Assembly: GCF_013177315.1 (NCBI RefSeq)
Contig: NZ_CP053661.1
Location: 682,001-746,000, forward strand
DNA length: 64,000 nt
Source: Thermoleptolyngbya sichuanensis A183
GTDB lineage: Bacteria > Cyanobacteriota > Cyanobacteriia > Elainellales > Elainellaceae
Reading direction: 5' to 3'
Part shown: piece by piece, positions 16,358 to 24,547 of the stretch
Layout: each line of letters starts with the position of its first letter
Position numbering within the stretch: position 1 is the first letter of the stretch
Program-made: the position numbers and the translations under genes
The notes under the pieces: generated by a model
What the model saw: the letters and a program-made list of their open reading frames with translations, nothing else
Told to the model about the DNA's origin: nothing
Databases searched by the model: none

Positions 16358-17344
16358 ATGCATACCGCCGACTGTCCAGAGGGCTGCCAAGCGCCCCACC
16401 GATCTGGTTTGCCAACGCCCCATTCCTACACGGTGGATGCCCAGAAAAAAGCAAAACTGCTGTGGATTGCGCTGGGGCTGATTGGCGGGTTCTCGCTGGT
16501 GGAACTGGCGGTCAGCCTGTCGAGCCACAGTCTGGCGCTGCTGGCGGAGGCGGGGCATATGCTGTCGGATGTGGCGGCGCTGGCGCTGGCGCTGTTGGCA
16601 ACCTGGATTGCGGGCTGGCCGCCGTCGGCGCAGGCTCCCTTTGGCTATCGGCGGGTGGAAATTCTGGCGGCGCTGGCAAACGGGCTGGGGCTGGTGGCGA
16701 TCGCCCTCTGGATTGCCTGGGAAGCAGTCGAGCGGTTGCAACACCCCGATGCCGAAATTTTGGGCCTGCCCATGCTGATTACGGCGGCCGTGGGGCTGGG
16801 GGTGAACCTGCTAAATGCGTCTCTGCTGCACGACCATAGCCACCACGACCTGAACCTGAAGGGCGCATTTTTGCACATAGTGTCCGACGCGATTGGGTCG
16901 CTGGGTGTGATTTTGGCGGCGATCGCCGTCTGGCTCTTTGGCTGGACGTGGGCCGACGGAGCTATTAGCCTGGTCGTTGCTGCGCTCATCCTGGCCGGAG
17001 CCGTGCCGCTCATCCGCCAAAGCTTGAACATTTTGCTGGAACAAGCGCCCGCCTACCTTGACCCTGCCGCTGTCCAAGCGCATCTGCTGCAAACCGAAGG
17101 CGTGCAGGCGGTGGAAACGCTGCGCCTGTGGGCGATCGCCCCAGGCCAAGTCGCCCTCACTGCTCATCTGACGGTGAACCCGCAGGATGGCCCAGAGCGC
17201 GATCGCCTCCTGCAAACCCTGCAAGCCTCCCTGCAAGCCACTTTCGGACTCACCGACACCACGCTCCAGCTTGCTGCCCCGCCTGCAACACCCCTAGTGA
17301 ATCTGTCGATGCCGCCTAGCCTGGAACTGGTGGTCAAGGAGTGA
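16358..17344 (+). CDS. Cation diffusion facilitator, CzcD/ZitB type
   Basis: A 328-aa proton-coupled exporter of Zn2+ and related divalent metals from the cytosol. Six transmembrane helices occupy residues about 30-215. Helix II carries the metal-site HMLSD (LAEAGHMLSDVAALALAL) and helix V the matching HIVSD (GAFLHIVSDAIGSLGV), so the HxxxD/HxxxD set indicates zinc. Between helices IV and V is the short His loop LLHDHSHHDLN. The C-terminal cytoplasmic domain (after about 215) has the ferredoxin-like metal-sensing fold. ATG 16358 was chosen over ATG 16316 because it opens with MHTADCPEGCQAPH, a His/Cys-rich N-terminus typical of metal handling. Confidence 0.92.
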   Translation: MHTADCPEGCQAPHRSGLPTPHSYTVDAQKKAKLLWIALGLIGGFSLVELAVSLSSHSLALLAEAGHMLSDVAALALALLATWIAGWPPSAQAPFGYRRVEILAALANGLGLVAIALWIAWEAVERLQHPDAEILGLPMLITAAVGLGVNLLNASLLHDHSHHDLNLKGAFLHIVSDAIGSLGVILAAIAVWLFGWTWADGAISLVVAALILAGAVPLIRQSLNILLEQAPAYLDPAAVQAHLLQTEGVQAVETLRLWAIAPGQVALTAHLTVNPQDGPERDRLLQTLQASLQATFGLTDTTLQLAAPPATPLVNLSMPPSLELVVKE

Positions 17345-17432
17345 TGGCGTAATGGAGTGATGGAATCATAGAGTGACGGAGGGATGCAGTAAACTACTCA
17401 TCACGTCCTCTCCCGCGCTCCCGTAGTCCTGC

Positions 17433-18218
17433 ATGAAGATCGCCACCTGGAATGTCAACTCCATCCGCACCCGTCTAGAACAGGTCGCCAACTGGCTGAC
17501 GGAGAATCCGGTGGATGTGCTGTGCGCTCAGGAAACGAAGGTGGTGGATGCTGACTTTCCGATGGCTGCGTTTACCGATCTGGGGTATACCTGCTACGTC
17601 TCTGGGCAAAAGTCCTACAACGGTGTGGCGCTGATCAGCAAAACGCCGCTGGAGTCGGTCAGTTGTGGGTTCGAGCCTGTGCTAGGAGGGGCGATCGCCA
17701 CACCGTTTGACGACCAAAAGCGAGTCATTACGGGCGTGCTCGACGGCATTCGCATCGTCAACCTCTACGTGCCCAACGGCTCCAGCGTCGGCAGCGACAA
17801 ATACACCTACAAGCTCAATTGGCTGGCGGTGCTGCGCGAGTATTTGGCAAAGTTGCTGGAGGAAAATCCCAAACTCTTAGTCTGCGGCGATTTCAACGTG
17901 GCGCTGGAAGATCGAGATATCCACGATCCCACCGGGCGCGAAAAAGAAGTCATGGCCACCGATGCCGAACGGCAGGCGCTGCGGGCCATTCTCGACTTGG
18001 GGCTGGCGGATGCGTTTCGCAAGTTTAACCAGGAAGATGGACAGTTTAGCTGGTGGGACTACCGCGCTGCCGCCTTTCGCCGCAACCTGGGCTGGCGCAT
18101 CGACCATCACTACCTCAGCCCGCCGCTCTATGCCGAGGCTAAAAGCTGCATCATTGACAAAGCGCCCCGCAAGCTGGAAAAGCCCAGCGACCACACGCCA
18201 GTAATCGTGGAGTTGTAA
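17433..18218 (+). CDS. xthA: Exodeoxyribonuclease III (AP endonuclease)
   Basis: An Mg2+-dependent DNA repair enzyme of 261 aa. It cuts at abasic sites and removes 3' blocks. Signature elements are KIATWNVNSIRTRL at the start (N7 metal region), LCAQETKV (catalytic Glu), NLYVPNGS (Tyr), LLVCGDFNVALEDRDIHDP (catalytic Asp/Asn), FSWWDYR and the C-terminal RIDHHYLS and KPSDHTPVI (Asp-His pair). The length is standard. The start ATG 17433 is 88 bp after the CDF gene stop. The spacer holds GAGTGATGG-like short repeats but no terminator. Confidence 0.96.
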   Translation: MKIATWNVNSIRTRLEQVANWLTENPVDVLCAQETKVVDADFPMAAFTDLGYTCYVSGQKSYNGVALISKTPLESVSCGFEPVLGGAIATPFDDQKRVITGVLDGIRIVNLYVPNGSSVGSDKYTYKLNWLAVLREYLAKLLEENPKLLVCGDFNVALEDRDIHDPTGREKEVMATDAERQALRAILDLGLADAFRKFNQEDGQFSWWDYRAAAFRRNLGWRIDHHYLSPPLYAEAKSCIIDKAPRKLEKPSDHTPVIVEL

Positions 18219-18344
18219 ATTGCGTAAATTGCGTAAATTGCCTAAATCGCCTAAATCGCTAGTGAGGGTTCCCGCTTTTTGCGCTGCACATCACACCGTC
18301 AACAAAAACCAGGACTATTGTCCGACTGCGTAAGTCCAAAAAAA
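18213..18344. repeat. 9-bp tandem repeat and half copy of hairpin element
   Basis: Right after xthA comes a run of TTGCGTAAA units turning into TCGCCTAAA (about 18213-18260). At 18319-18338 the sequence TTGTCCGACTGCGTAAGTCC matches the right end of the 90-bp hairpin family. The rest of this gene-free stretch up to 18576 holds the Hsp20 terminator (18345-18399) and nothing else recognised. Confidence 0.55.
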
Positions 18345-18399
18345 AGAGAGCAACTCCATTACCCTGTCAGCCCTGAGGGTAGATGGCTCGTTGCTCTCT
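18336..18399 (-). terminator. Rho-independent terminator of the Hsp20 gene
   Basis: Read on the minus strand, the 10-bp stem AGAGAGCAAC/GTTGCTCTCT (18345-18354 and 18390-18399) with an inner TACCCT/AGGGTA stem is followed by eight T residues (18336-18344 region). This is a canonical terminator for leftward transcription, 178 bp past the Hsp20 stop codon, so the Hsp20 mRNA has a long 3' untranslated part. Confidence 0.8.
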
Positions 18400-18576
18400 A
18401 GGTTCAACGTGAGTTTGCTGAGCCAATAGCAGCACAGCGACTCACGGCAGCGATTCACGCTTGAGCAGGTCTTCAATAAACGACCTCTCGTATGCGCTGT
18501 TTACCAGCTAGACGGAATCTTGGTTCGCCGCAACCCAGGCGAGGGAAGCAGCCGTGAAGCTGCGCGGAACTCTCCC

Positions 18577-19017
18577 TCAGCCTAGGCTCACCTTGACGAC
18601 GCGATTTTTTTCTTCCTCGGCCTTCGGCAAGGTCAGGTTCAAGATACCGTCCTTGTATTCAGCCGTAACCTTGTCGTTTTGGATGCGGCTCGGCAACGGA
18701 ATCACCCGCTGGAACTTGCCATAGCGGAACTCCGTTCGGGTCATGCCTTTTTCTTCGGTTTTGCTTTCCGACTTGCGTTCGCCGCTGATGCTAACGGAGT
18801 CTGCCGAAACCTCAACATTGAGGTCTTTGGCATCCATGCCAGGGACTTCCAGCCTCAGGTGAATCGCTTCACCGGTTTCTTCCATCTCTGCCAGCGGCAT
18901 GAAGCTGGTCAGCTTGTGGTTTTCTGTAGTCGCTGGCAGGAACTCATCAAACAGCCGATTCATTTGCCGTTGTAGCGTTTCAATCTCACGGAATGGTTCC
19001 CATCGAACGAGTGCCAT
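18577..19017 (-). CDS. hspA: Small heat-shock protein Hsp20 (HspA)
   Basis: An ATP-independent holdase of 146 aa. In cyanobacteria HspA protects soluble proteins, membranes and phycobiliproteins during heat and light stress. The start MALVRWEPFREIETLQRQMN is the typical cyanobacterial HspA opening. The alpha-crystallin domain runs from about residue 40 (FMPLAEMEETGEAIHLRLEV) to 140 and contains GILNLTLPK. The C-terminal tail is short (VVKVSLG). ATG 19017 is preferred over ATG 19023 because GGAGG lies 8 bases before it but only 2 bases before the other. No CIRCE element is seen upstream. A good terminator lies downstream. Confidence 0.95.
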   Translation of the reverse strand: MALVRWEPFREIETLQRQMNRLFDEFLPATTENHKLTSFMPLAEMEETGEAIHLRLEVPGMDAKDLNVEVSADSVSISGERKSESKTEEKGMTRTEFRYGKFQRVIPLPSRIQNDKVTAEYKDGILNLTLPKAEEEKNRVVKVSLG

Positions 19018-19284
19018 ATCCATCGCCTCCTAGAGACAGTAGTTTGAGAATGTGGAATCAACGCTAGTTAGGGTTATCGTCTGAGTCGTCGCCTCGCCAA
19101 CACTTCCGCTAAGGGAGTGAGCTTCTGTTGATTTAGCTGGTTGGTTGGACGGGGCGTTTCTGATCCTCAGACGATTGATGGCTGACAATCATTATGGTAC
19201 GGCAAGCGATTCAGGAGTGGGGGTCGGTTTTTTGGACTCGCTGGGTTCTTATTCCCGTACCAAACCCGCTCTTTCATCACATCT
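19018..19284. promoter_or_regulatory. Hsp20 upstream region
   Basis: Gene-free region carrying the Hsp20 promoter on the minus strand. I looked for the CIRCE inverted repeat (TTAGCACTC-N9-GAGTGCTAA) and did not find it, so a HrcA-independent control is likely. No other element is recognised before the inverted-repeat element at 19285. Confidence 0.4.
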
Positions 19285-19613
19285 CTAGGAAGTGTCTTAA
19301 AACTTTCTAGGCCGTTGATTGCTTTGATCGATCCCAGAAGTGTTGAACGCAATGTTAGCAGGGCAAGTTCATAGCTGAATCCAGTACAAAAGATCTATAA
19401 TTCTGCCTGTAATGACCTACTTATTGCTTCCATTCTCAATAATCCGCCTCTTGAGAGTGCTTTTTGTAAAGTTTTACCATCAAGATTCAACACTTCTGGA
19501 TCGATCCCCCTTAAGTCCCTCTTAATAAGGGGGACTTCCGGAGTGGTTCGGCTCGGTTCCCTGCTTTTTATTAGGGGGGCTAGGGGGGATCGAAGGGTTT
19601 TAAAGCACGCTCT
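19285..19613. mobile_element. Composite inverted-repeat element downstream of ppx
   Basis: About 330 bp. The outer ends are loosely inverted (CTAGGAAGTGTCTTAAAAC on the left against CCTAGAGCGTGCTTTAAAAC read inward from the right). A second, better inverted pair lies inside: GATCGATCCCAGAAGTGTTG at 19326 and its inverse ending GGATCGATC at about 19506, with one base difference. An 89-bp GATCCCCC core fills 19503-19591. No reading frame of note is inside. The last bases of the element supply the TAG stop of ppx, so insertion may have set the present ppx C-terminus. Confidence 0.5.
19503..19591. repeat. 89-bp GATCCCCC...GGGGGATC core repeat, copy 2
   Basis: Same length, ends and AAGGGGGACTT motif as the copy at 5697-5785, but embedded in different flanking inverted repeats. 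The middle has diverged strongly. Confidence 0.65.
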
Positions 19614-21282
19614 AGGTCAAGTAGGAGCCAGCGTCAGGGGGCAACGGCACTAGCTTGGGCACGACTTTCAGCCCAAACTCTTCTTCAAAACAGCCCTTTT
19701 TGCCATCCAGGCTCCACAGTTCCAGAGCGCAATCGTCGTTGGGGTGGGTTGGATGGATCAGCAGGCGAAACTCTTGCTGAGCAGGCACTACCTCGCAGGT
19801 GATGCTGTCGATCGCCCCGATTTGGCGACGATCGAGGGCGACCGCTATCCGCAGCAGCGTGTTGAGCTGTTCGACGACTTTGCGGTGTTTCTTGGTGGTC
19901 AGGCTGCGGTAGTTGTCGTGCTTTTTCTTGGGACAGCTCTTGCGGTGATAGCGGGACAAATTGGCGATCGCCTCAATTTCAATCTCCGTGTAGCCCAGCA
20001 GGTCGCCATTGCGAATCAGGTAGTAGGAATGTTTATGGTGGGCAGAGTGGCTGATAAAGTGTCCACAGTTGTGCAACATGGCGGCTGCCCACAGCAGTTC
20101 TCGCTCCTCGTGCCCCCAGTTGTGTAAGATGCCCTGGGTCTGGTCAAACAGGCTGAGTGCAAAGGTTGCCACCCGTTCAGCGTAGGGCAGGTTCACCTGA
20201 TATTTTTGGGCGGCGCGGAGGACGCTGCGCTGGCGGATGGAGCTTTGGAAGCGCAGACGGTCTTCGATTAGCCCGTGGGTCAGCATCCAGTCCACCACGA
20301 GTCCTTCTCGGAGCGATCGCTCGCAAATCGTCACCGAATCCAGCCGCAGTAGCTCCATCGCCTCCTGCAAAATCAGCGCCCCCGCCACGATAATCTCTGC
20401 TCGCCGATCCGACATTCCTGGCAGGGCGGCTCGCTCGGCCATCGTCATGCGGCGCAGCCGATTCACCATTTCGCGCAAATCCGCTAGGGGAATCTGGTAG
20501 CCATGCAGCGGATCGGGCACGGTGCCCGTGTGTTCGCGGGCGTGCAGGGTGGCCAGCGTCTCAATGGTGCCGGAGGTTCCCACCAGACGGGGGGTTTCCC
20601 CAGCGCGAACTTTGCTCAGCAGTTCGTCCACCGAGCGCTCCAGCATCCCGCGCACGTAAGCCCGCAGGTAGTTAAACTCGCTGCTGCTGATGGGGTCGGT
20701 GCTGACCATCTCCGTCGTCAGCCGCACTGCGCCGACCTTGGTGCTAGTGAGGCAGCGCGGCTCGTGGCCATCGCCCAAGATTAGCTCCGTCGAGCCGCCG
20801 CCGATGTCGATAATCGCGTGGGGCTGTTCGTTAAACGCCACCCCCGACAGTACGCCCAGATAGATTCGCCGGGCCTCTTCCTGCCCCGAAATCAGGTCAA
20901 TCTCCAGCCCCAGTTCGTTTTCTACCAGTTGCAAAAAGTCTCGTCCGTTGGGGGCTTCGCGCACGGCGCTGGTGGCCACAGCTACGATCGCCTCGGCGTG
21001 GTGCATCTGGGCAATGTCCTGACAGCGGCGCAGCGTGGCGATCGCCCGTTCCATGGCCGCCTGAGTCAGATTGCCCGTAGCGCGATCGCGATCGCCCAGA
21101 CGCACCGTCGTCTTTTCTCGGTTAATAATGGTGAACGCAGGCAGCGTGGGGTCAATCTTGACGACCACCATGTGGATCGAGTTCGTCCCTACATCAATCG
21201 CGGCCAGGATGCGATCTTGAATCACGGCAGAGGAAATGGGGGTTGGCAGCACACTTTTGCGCTTAGAGAACACACTAATCAT
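19612..21282 (-). CDS. ppx: Exopolyphosphatase / guanosine pentaphosphate phosphohydrolase
   Basis: A 556-aa enzyme of the Ppx/GppA family, which removes terminal phosphate from polyphosphate or converts pppGpp to ppGpp. The actin-like ATPase fold shows AAIDVGTNSIHMVVVKID (residues about 28-45), VATSAVREAPNG, DIGGGSTELILGDG and GTSGTIETLA. The C-terminal half holds an HD-type domain (AAMLHNCGHFISHSAHHKHS) as in the longer Ppx forms. The final residues SYLT and the stop codon overlap the end of an inverted-repeat element, so the native C-terminus may have been altered. The N-terminal 25 residues before the first strand are variable in the family. Confidence 0.92.
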   Translation of the reverse strand: MISVFSKRKSVLPTPISSAVIQDRILAAIDVGTNSIHMVVVKIDPTLPAFTIINREKTTVRLGDRDRATGNLTQAAMERAIATLRRCQDIAQMHHAEAIVAVATSAVREAPNGRDFLQLVENELGLEIDLISGQEEARRIYLGVLSGVAFNEQPHAIIDIGGGSTELILGDGHEPRCLTSTKVGAVRLTTEMVSTDPISSSEFNYLRAYVRGMLERSVDELLSKVRAGETPRLVGTSGTIETLATLHAREHTGTVPDPLHGYQIPLADLREMVNRLRRMTMAERAALPGMSDRRAEIIVAGALILQEAMELLRLDSVTICERSLREGLVVDWMLTHGLIEDRLRFQSSIRQRSVLRAAQKYQVNLPYAERVATFALSLFDQTQGILHNWGHEERELLWAAAMLHNCGHFISHSAHHKHSYYLIRNGDLLGYTEIEIEAIANLSRYHRKSCPKKKHDNYRSLTTKKHRKVVEQLNTLLRIAVALDRRQIGAIDSITCEVVPAQQEFRLLIHPTHPNDDCALELWSLDGKKGCFEEEFGLKVVPKLVPLPPDAGSYLT

Positions 21283-21619
21283 CCGGAGATCCAGGGTTTA
21301 GAGAAGCACAGGAGCAAGCTCAGAGTCCACAGCCCGCTGCAAGCTCAGTGCCAGGGCAGCAAACACCGTTTTACGAACAATTGGAGATTCACAGGTTTGT
21401 AGACTAGGGCGATCGCAGTTCAGTGCCCCAGCGAACTTGTGGTGTCTTTGGCTGTTTCCAGTCGCTAATTTCTACATTAAGGCGCTTGTATCCGCAGCTA
21501 TACAGACAGATTCAAGTTTTAAAAACCCTGATCCGGTCATTTCTCCAAACCCCAAACGCCCTGGGGTTCATAGAGACTCGCCTTCCAGAAGCCATTGATA
21601 CCGTTTATTCAAAATCCAT
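21283..21619. other. Spacer upstream of ppx and Hsp33 gene
   Basis: Gene-free sequence holding the ppx promoter. A small frame here (21423-21704) runs into the hairpin element and is not credible. No other structure is recognised. Confidence 0.4.
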
Positions 21620-21709
21620 AGGACTGATGCAGTTGGAGGACTTCTCGCGGGCGCAGCCCGCGAGAAGTCCTCCAGAACCTGGGAAATTTATCGCAAGTGC
21701 GTAAGCCCT
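21620..21709 (+). mobile_element. 90-bp hairpin element, copy A
   Basis: Starts AGGACTGATGCAGTTGG and ends GTGCGTAAGCCCT. TA dinucleotides flank both sides. The inner palindrome TTGGAGGACTTCTCGCGGGC pairs with the inverse arm across a GCA loop. The outer ends are the least well paired of the four full copies. Confidence 0.8.
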
Positions 21710-21890
21710 AATCTATTCAAAATCTATTCAGAGTTTAGACTCCGGTGAATCACTTAATGGATTCCCCAGGGTTTCCCCAATCTTAGCCCGACACTCCGCG
21801 CACAATCATGAATTCCTGACGAAGCGTTCATCAAACCCGACCCGCCCGCAAATCGGTAAAATAGAGATGCATATTAAGAAGTATTTCAAC

Positions 21891-22793
21891 ATGGCAGATC
21901 AGCTCGTGCGGGCAACCGCAGCCGGAGGCGGTATTCGGGTTGTGGGCGCAGTCACCACCCGCCTCACAGAAGAAGCCCGCCAGCGCCACAAGCTTTCCTA
22001 CGTTGCCACGGCTGCCCTGGGGCGGACGATGGTTTCCGGGCTGCTGCTGGCCTCCAGCATGAAGCGACCCGAATCGCGGGTTAATATTCGCGTGCGCGGC
22101 AGCGGCCCCCTGGGGGTGGTCTTTGCAGATGCGGGGCTAGACGGCACCGTGCGCGGCTATGTGCAAAATCCTGATGTAGAACTTCCCACCAACAGTCGGG
22201 GAAAGCTCGACGTAGGCGCGGCGGTTGGTTCCGAAGGATTTCTCTACGTGGTGCGCGATATCGGCTTTGGCTATCCCTATTCCAGCACGGTGGAACTGGT
22301 GTCGGGCGAGATTGGCGAAGACGTGGCCAACTATCTGGTGACTTCAGAGCAAACGCCCTCAGCGCTGCTGGTCGGCGTGTTTGTCGATCCCAATGGCGTG
22401 ACGGCGGCAGGCGGGATGCTGGTGCAGGTGTTGCCCAAAGCCGCCCGCGACGAAGCCTTGGTCGAAAAGCTGGAATCTCGGCTGGCGGCGCTGTCTGGCT
22501 TTACCAGACTGCTGAATGAGGGCAAAACCCTGCCGCAGATTTTTACGGACTTGATGGGCGATATGGATTTGCAAATCTTGCCCGAAAGCCAGATGCTACG
22601 GTTTCACTGCGGCTGCACGTTTGACCGGATGCTGGGTGCACTCAAGCTTCTGGGCGAAGAGGAACTGCGCGACATGATCGTCAAAGACGACGGCGCAGAA
22701 GCCACCTGCCATTTTTGCAATGAGGTTTATCGGGCTAGCAGCAACGAGCTAGAGCAGTTGATTCAAGAGTTGCAAACCGAATCGGTTGGCTAG
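21891..22793 (+). CDS. hslO: Redox-regulated chaperone Hsp33
   Basis: A holdase of 300 aa that is switched on by oxidation and protects unfolding proteins during oxidative and heat stress. The frame opens at 21867, but ATG 21891 (MADQLVRATAAGGGIRVVG) matches the family start. The C-terminal redox switch has the four zinc cysteines in HCGCTFDRM and CHFCNEVY (residues about 238-275). The body shows RGSGPLGVVFADAG and VGSEGFLYVVRDIG. A Rho-independent terminator follows at 22827. The cysteine set is complete, so the protein should be functional. Confidence 0.95.
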   Translation: MADQLVRATAAGGGIRVVGAVTTRLTEEARQRHKLSYVATAALGRTMVSGLLLASSMKRPESRVNIRVRGSGPLGVVFADAGLDGTVRGYVQNPDVELPTNSRGKLDVGAAVGSEGFLYVVRDIGFGYPYSSTVELVSGEIGEDVANYLVTSEQTPSALLVGVFVDPNGVTAAGGMLVQVLPKAARDEALVEKLESRLAALSGFTRLLNEGKTLPQIFTDLMGDMDLQILPESQMLRFHCGCTFDRMLGALKLLGEEELRDMIVKDDGAEATCHFCNEVYRASSNELEQLIQELQTESVG

Positions 22794-22826
22794 CCGCCGC
22801 TGCCTGACTGCGAAACCTACCTCTCG

Positions 22827-22868
22827 AACCGGGCTGTTGAATCTTGACGGCCCGGTTTTATTTTTTTT
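22827..22868 (+). terminator. Rho-independent terminator of hslO
   Basis: AACCGGGC (22827-22834) and GCCCGGTT (22850-22857) form an 8-bp GC-rich stem with a 15-base loop, followed by TTATTTTTTTT. It lies 34 bp after the hslO stop. Confidence 0.9.
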
Positions 22869-23100
22869 GATGCTTTTAATTTTTCCACTACAGCCCTGTT
22901 GCCATCAGGCTGCCGCTGATCTGTGGCTAATCAGTTGCCTGAAAAATTGTTGTGCAGGTTATTTCAGAACTTTGCGATCCTCCTTTAAGATCTGGATGAA
23001 CTGTAAATATACGTAGGCAAGTCCTAGAAAAACTACTGAGAGGGCTAGAGGGCGATCGCCCTTTCCATACACTCTGCTAAACCCCCAAATCTGTACACTG
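22869..23100. other. Spacer between hslO terminator and hairpin element
   Basis: No gene, promoter motif or repeat that I can support, apart from a HIP1 octamer near 23051. Confidence 0.4.
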
Positions 23101-23191
23101 AGGACTTACGCAGTTGGACGATTTCTCGCGGGCGCAGCCTGCGAGAAATCGTCCAAAACCCAGAAAGTTGAATCGCAAGTGCGTAAGTCCT
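23101..23191 (+). mobile_element. 91-bp hairpin element, copy B
   Basis: Best-preserved copy. The ends AGGACTTACGCA and TGCGTAAGTCCT are perfect inverted repeats. The inner 20-bp stem TTGGACGATTTCTCGCGGGC pairs with its inverse arm around a GCA loop with a single G.T pair. It lies 79 bp upstream of the acyltransferase gene. Confidence 0.85.
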
Positions 23192-23269
23192 GACACTGCT
23201 GGATCTGTGCTGTCTTTGAATCCAAGCCCTGATGGGCCTCTCGTTCATCAATCTTGACCAATCGACATC

Positions 23270-24319
23270 ATGAATCCGCCAGGCATTTCTGCACTCGATC
23301 GGGCGACGGTTGACGCATTCCGCACCGGCGCTCAGTCCCAGCGTATCGCTTTGATTGACTATGCAAAGGGCATTGGCATTTTTCTGGTCGTCTTAGGGCA
23401 CGTCCTCCGGGGGCTAACTGGTACTGTTTTGCGGGAAAACGCCCTGACTCAAGCCCTCGACCAGTGGATCTATGCCTTTCACATGCCCCTGTTCTTTTTT
23501 CTGTCTGGCTACCTCGCCGAGCGTTCTGTCTCAAAACCGCTCGGCACAGCGATTTCTAGCAAGCTGCGGGCGATCGCCTATCCCTATTTCCTGTGGTCGG
23601 TGATTCAGGAAACGCTGCGCCACCTCGCAGGGATCAGCGACCAGCCCTTGAGCAGCCTCTGGCGCATCACGTATCTTCCTATTCTGCAATTCTGGTTTCT
23701 CTACGTCTTGTTTGCGGTTTCGCTCGTGTACCTGCTGCTGCGAAAGCTAAAGGTTCCTGTTGCAGTCTGCTTCGCGGGGTTTGCGCTGCTATTTGCTTCC
23801 GAGTTTATCGACCTCAGCCTTGGCCCCTGGCCAGTGCTGTACATGATTCGGCTCAACGCGGTTTACTTTGGACTGGGGGCGATCGCCCGCAGGGTCGATT
23901 GGGTCGGGCAAATCCAGCGGGTGCAGCATTCTATCCTGCTGCCCAGCGCCTTCTTCGGGTTCAGTCTCATTGCCCTGGCTGCCATCGTCAATCTAACCCG
24001 TCTCGAATTGTGGCTATTTCCGCTGGCGGTGCTGGGTATCTTTGCCAGCCTATCGCTGTCTGCCTATCTAGATACCGTCCAGCGCGTTTCCGTGCTGCAA
24101 ACCTGGGGACTGCGCTCCCTAGAAATTTTCGTGGCTCATACGATTTTCACGGCTGCTGCCAGGATTGTTCTGCAAACGGGGTTGCACATTCACCAGCCTG
24201 TTATTCATATCCTTGTGGGCACAGCGGTTGGGCTGGGCGCGTCTCTGTGGCTATATCGCCTGTGTATGCAACTCCGCCTGCCATATCTATTTAGATTACA
24301 ATCCGCATCTGCCAGTTAG
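23270..24319 (+). CDS. Acyltransferase 3 family membrane protein
   Basis: A 349-aa membrane enzyme of the acyltransferase 3 (OafA/fucose O-acetylase) type, which O-acetylates or acylates surface sugars. The first 25 residues are polar, then helix 1 has the family histidine in IGIFLVVLGHVLRG. FHMPLFFFLSGYLAERS follows (the FHMPLFFFLSG signature), then about eight more hydrophobic helices up to the C-terminus. There is no ribosome binding site before ATG 23270. It has no glycan genes nearby, so the substrate is open. Confidence 0.88.
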   Translation: MNPPGISALDRATVDAFRTGAQSQRIALIDYAKGIGIFLVVLGHVLRGLTGTVLRENALTQALDQWIYAFHMPLFFFLSGYLAERSVSKPLGTAISSKLRAIAYPYFLWSVIQETLRHLAGISDQPLSSLWRITYLPILQFWFLYVLFAVSLVYLLLRKLKVPVAVCFAGFALLFASEFIDLSLGPWPVLYMIRLNAVYFGLGAIARRVDWVGQIQRVQHSILLPSAFFGFSLIALAAIVNLTRLELWLFPLAVLGIFASLSLSAYLDTVQRVSVLQTWGLRSLEIFVAHTIFTAAARIVLQTGLHIHQPVIHILVGTAVGLGASLWLYRLCMQLRLPYLFRLQSASAS

Positions 24320-24547
24320 TGCTAACTTTGTGGGCGGGCGGAGCCAAGTGAGCAAGCTGACAGTCAAACCCGTTGAGTTTCGCTATTCTCTGAAAGCGGG
24401 TTAGCCTGGATGCACTAGAATGGCGACTGCTAAGGCGCTGCACTTAGTTGCACCAGCTATTGCACCAGCCTGTTAAAGCGTGGGACAAAGGGTAGGCTAA
24501 AGGTCGAGACGTAGGGTTTAGAGCAGGGTTCAGACAGAAGGTAGGGC

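Noticed and set aside
18577-19280. CIRCE heat-shock operator upstream of hspA
   Set aside because: The inverted repeat TTAGCACTC-N9-GAGTGCTAA was not found in the upstream region; only isolated, unpaired similarities occur.
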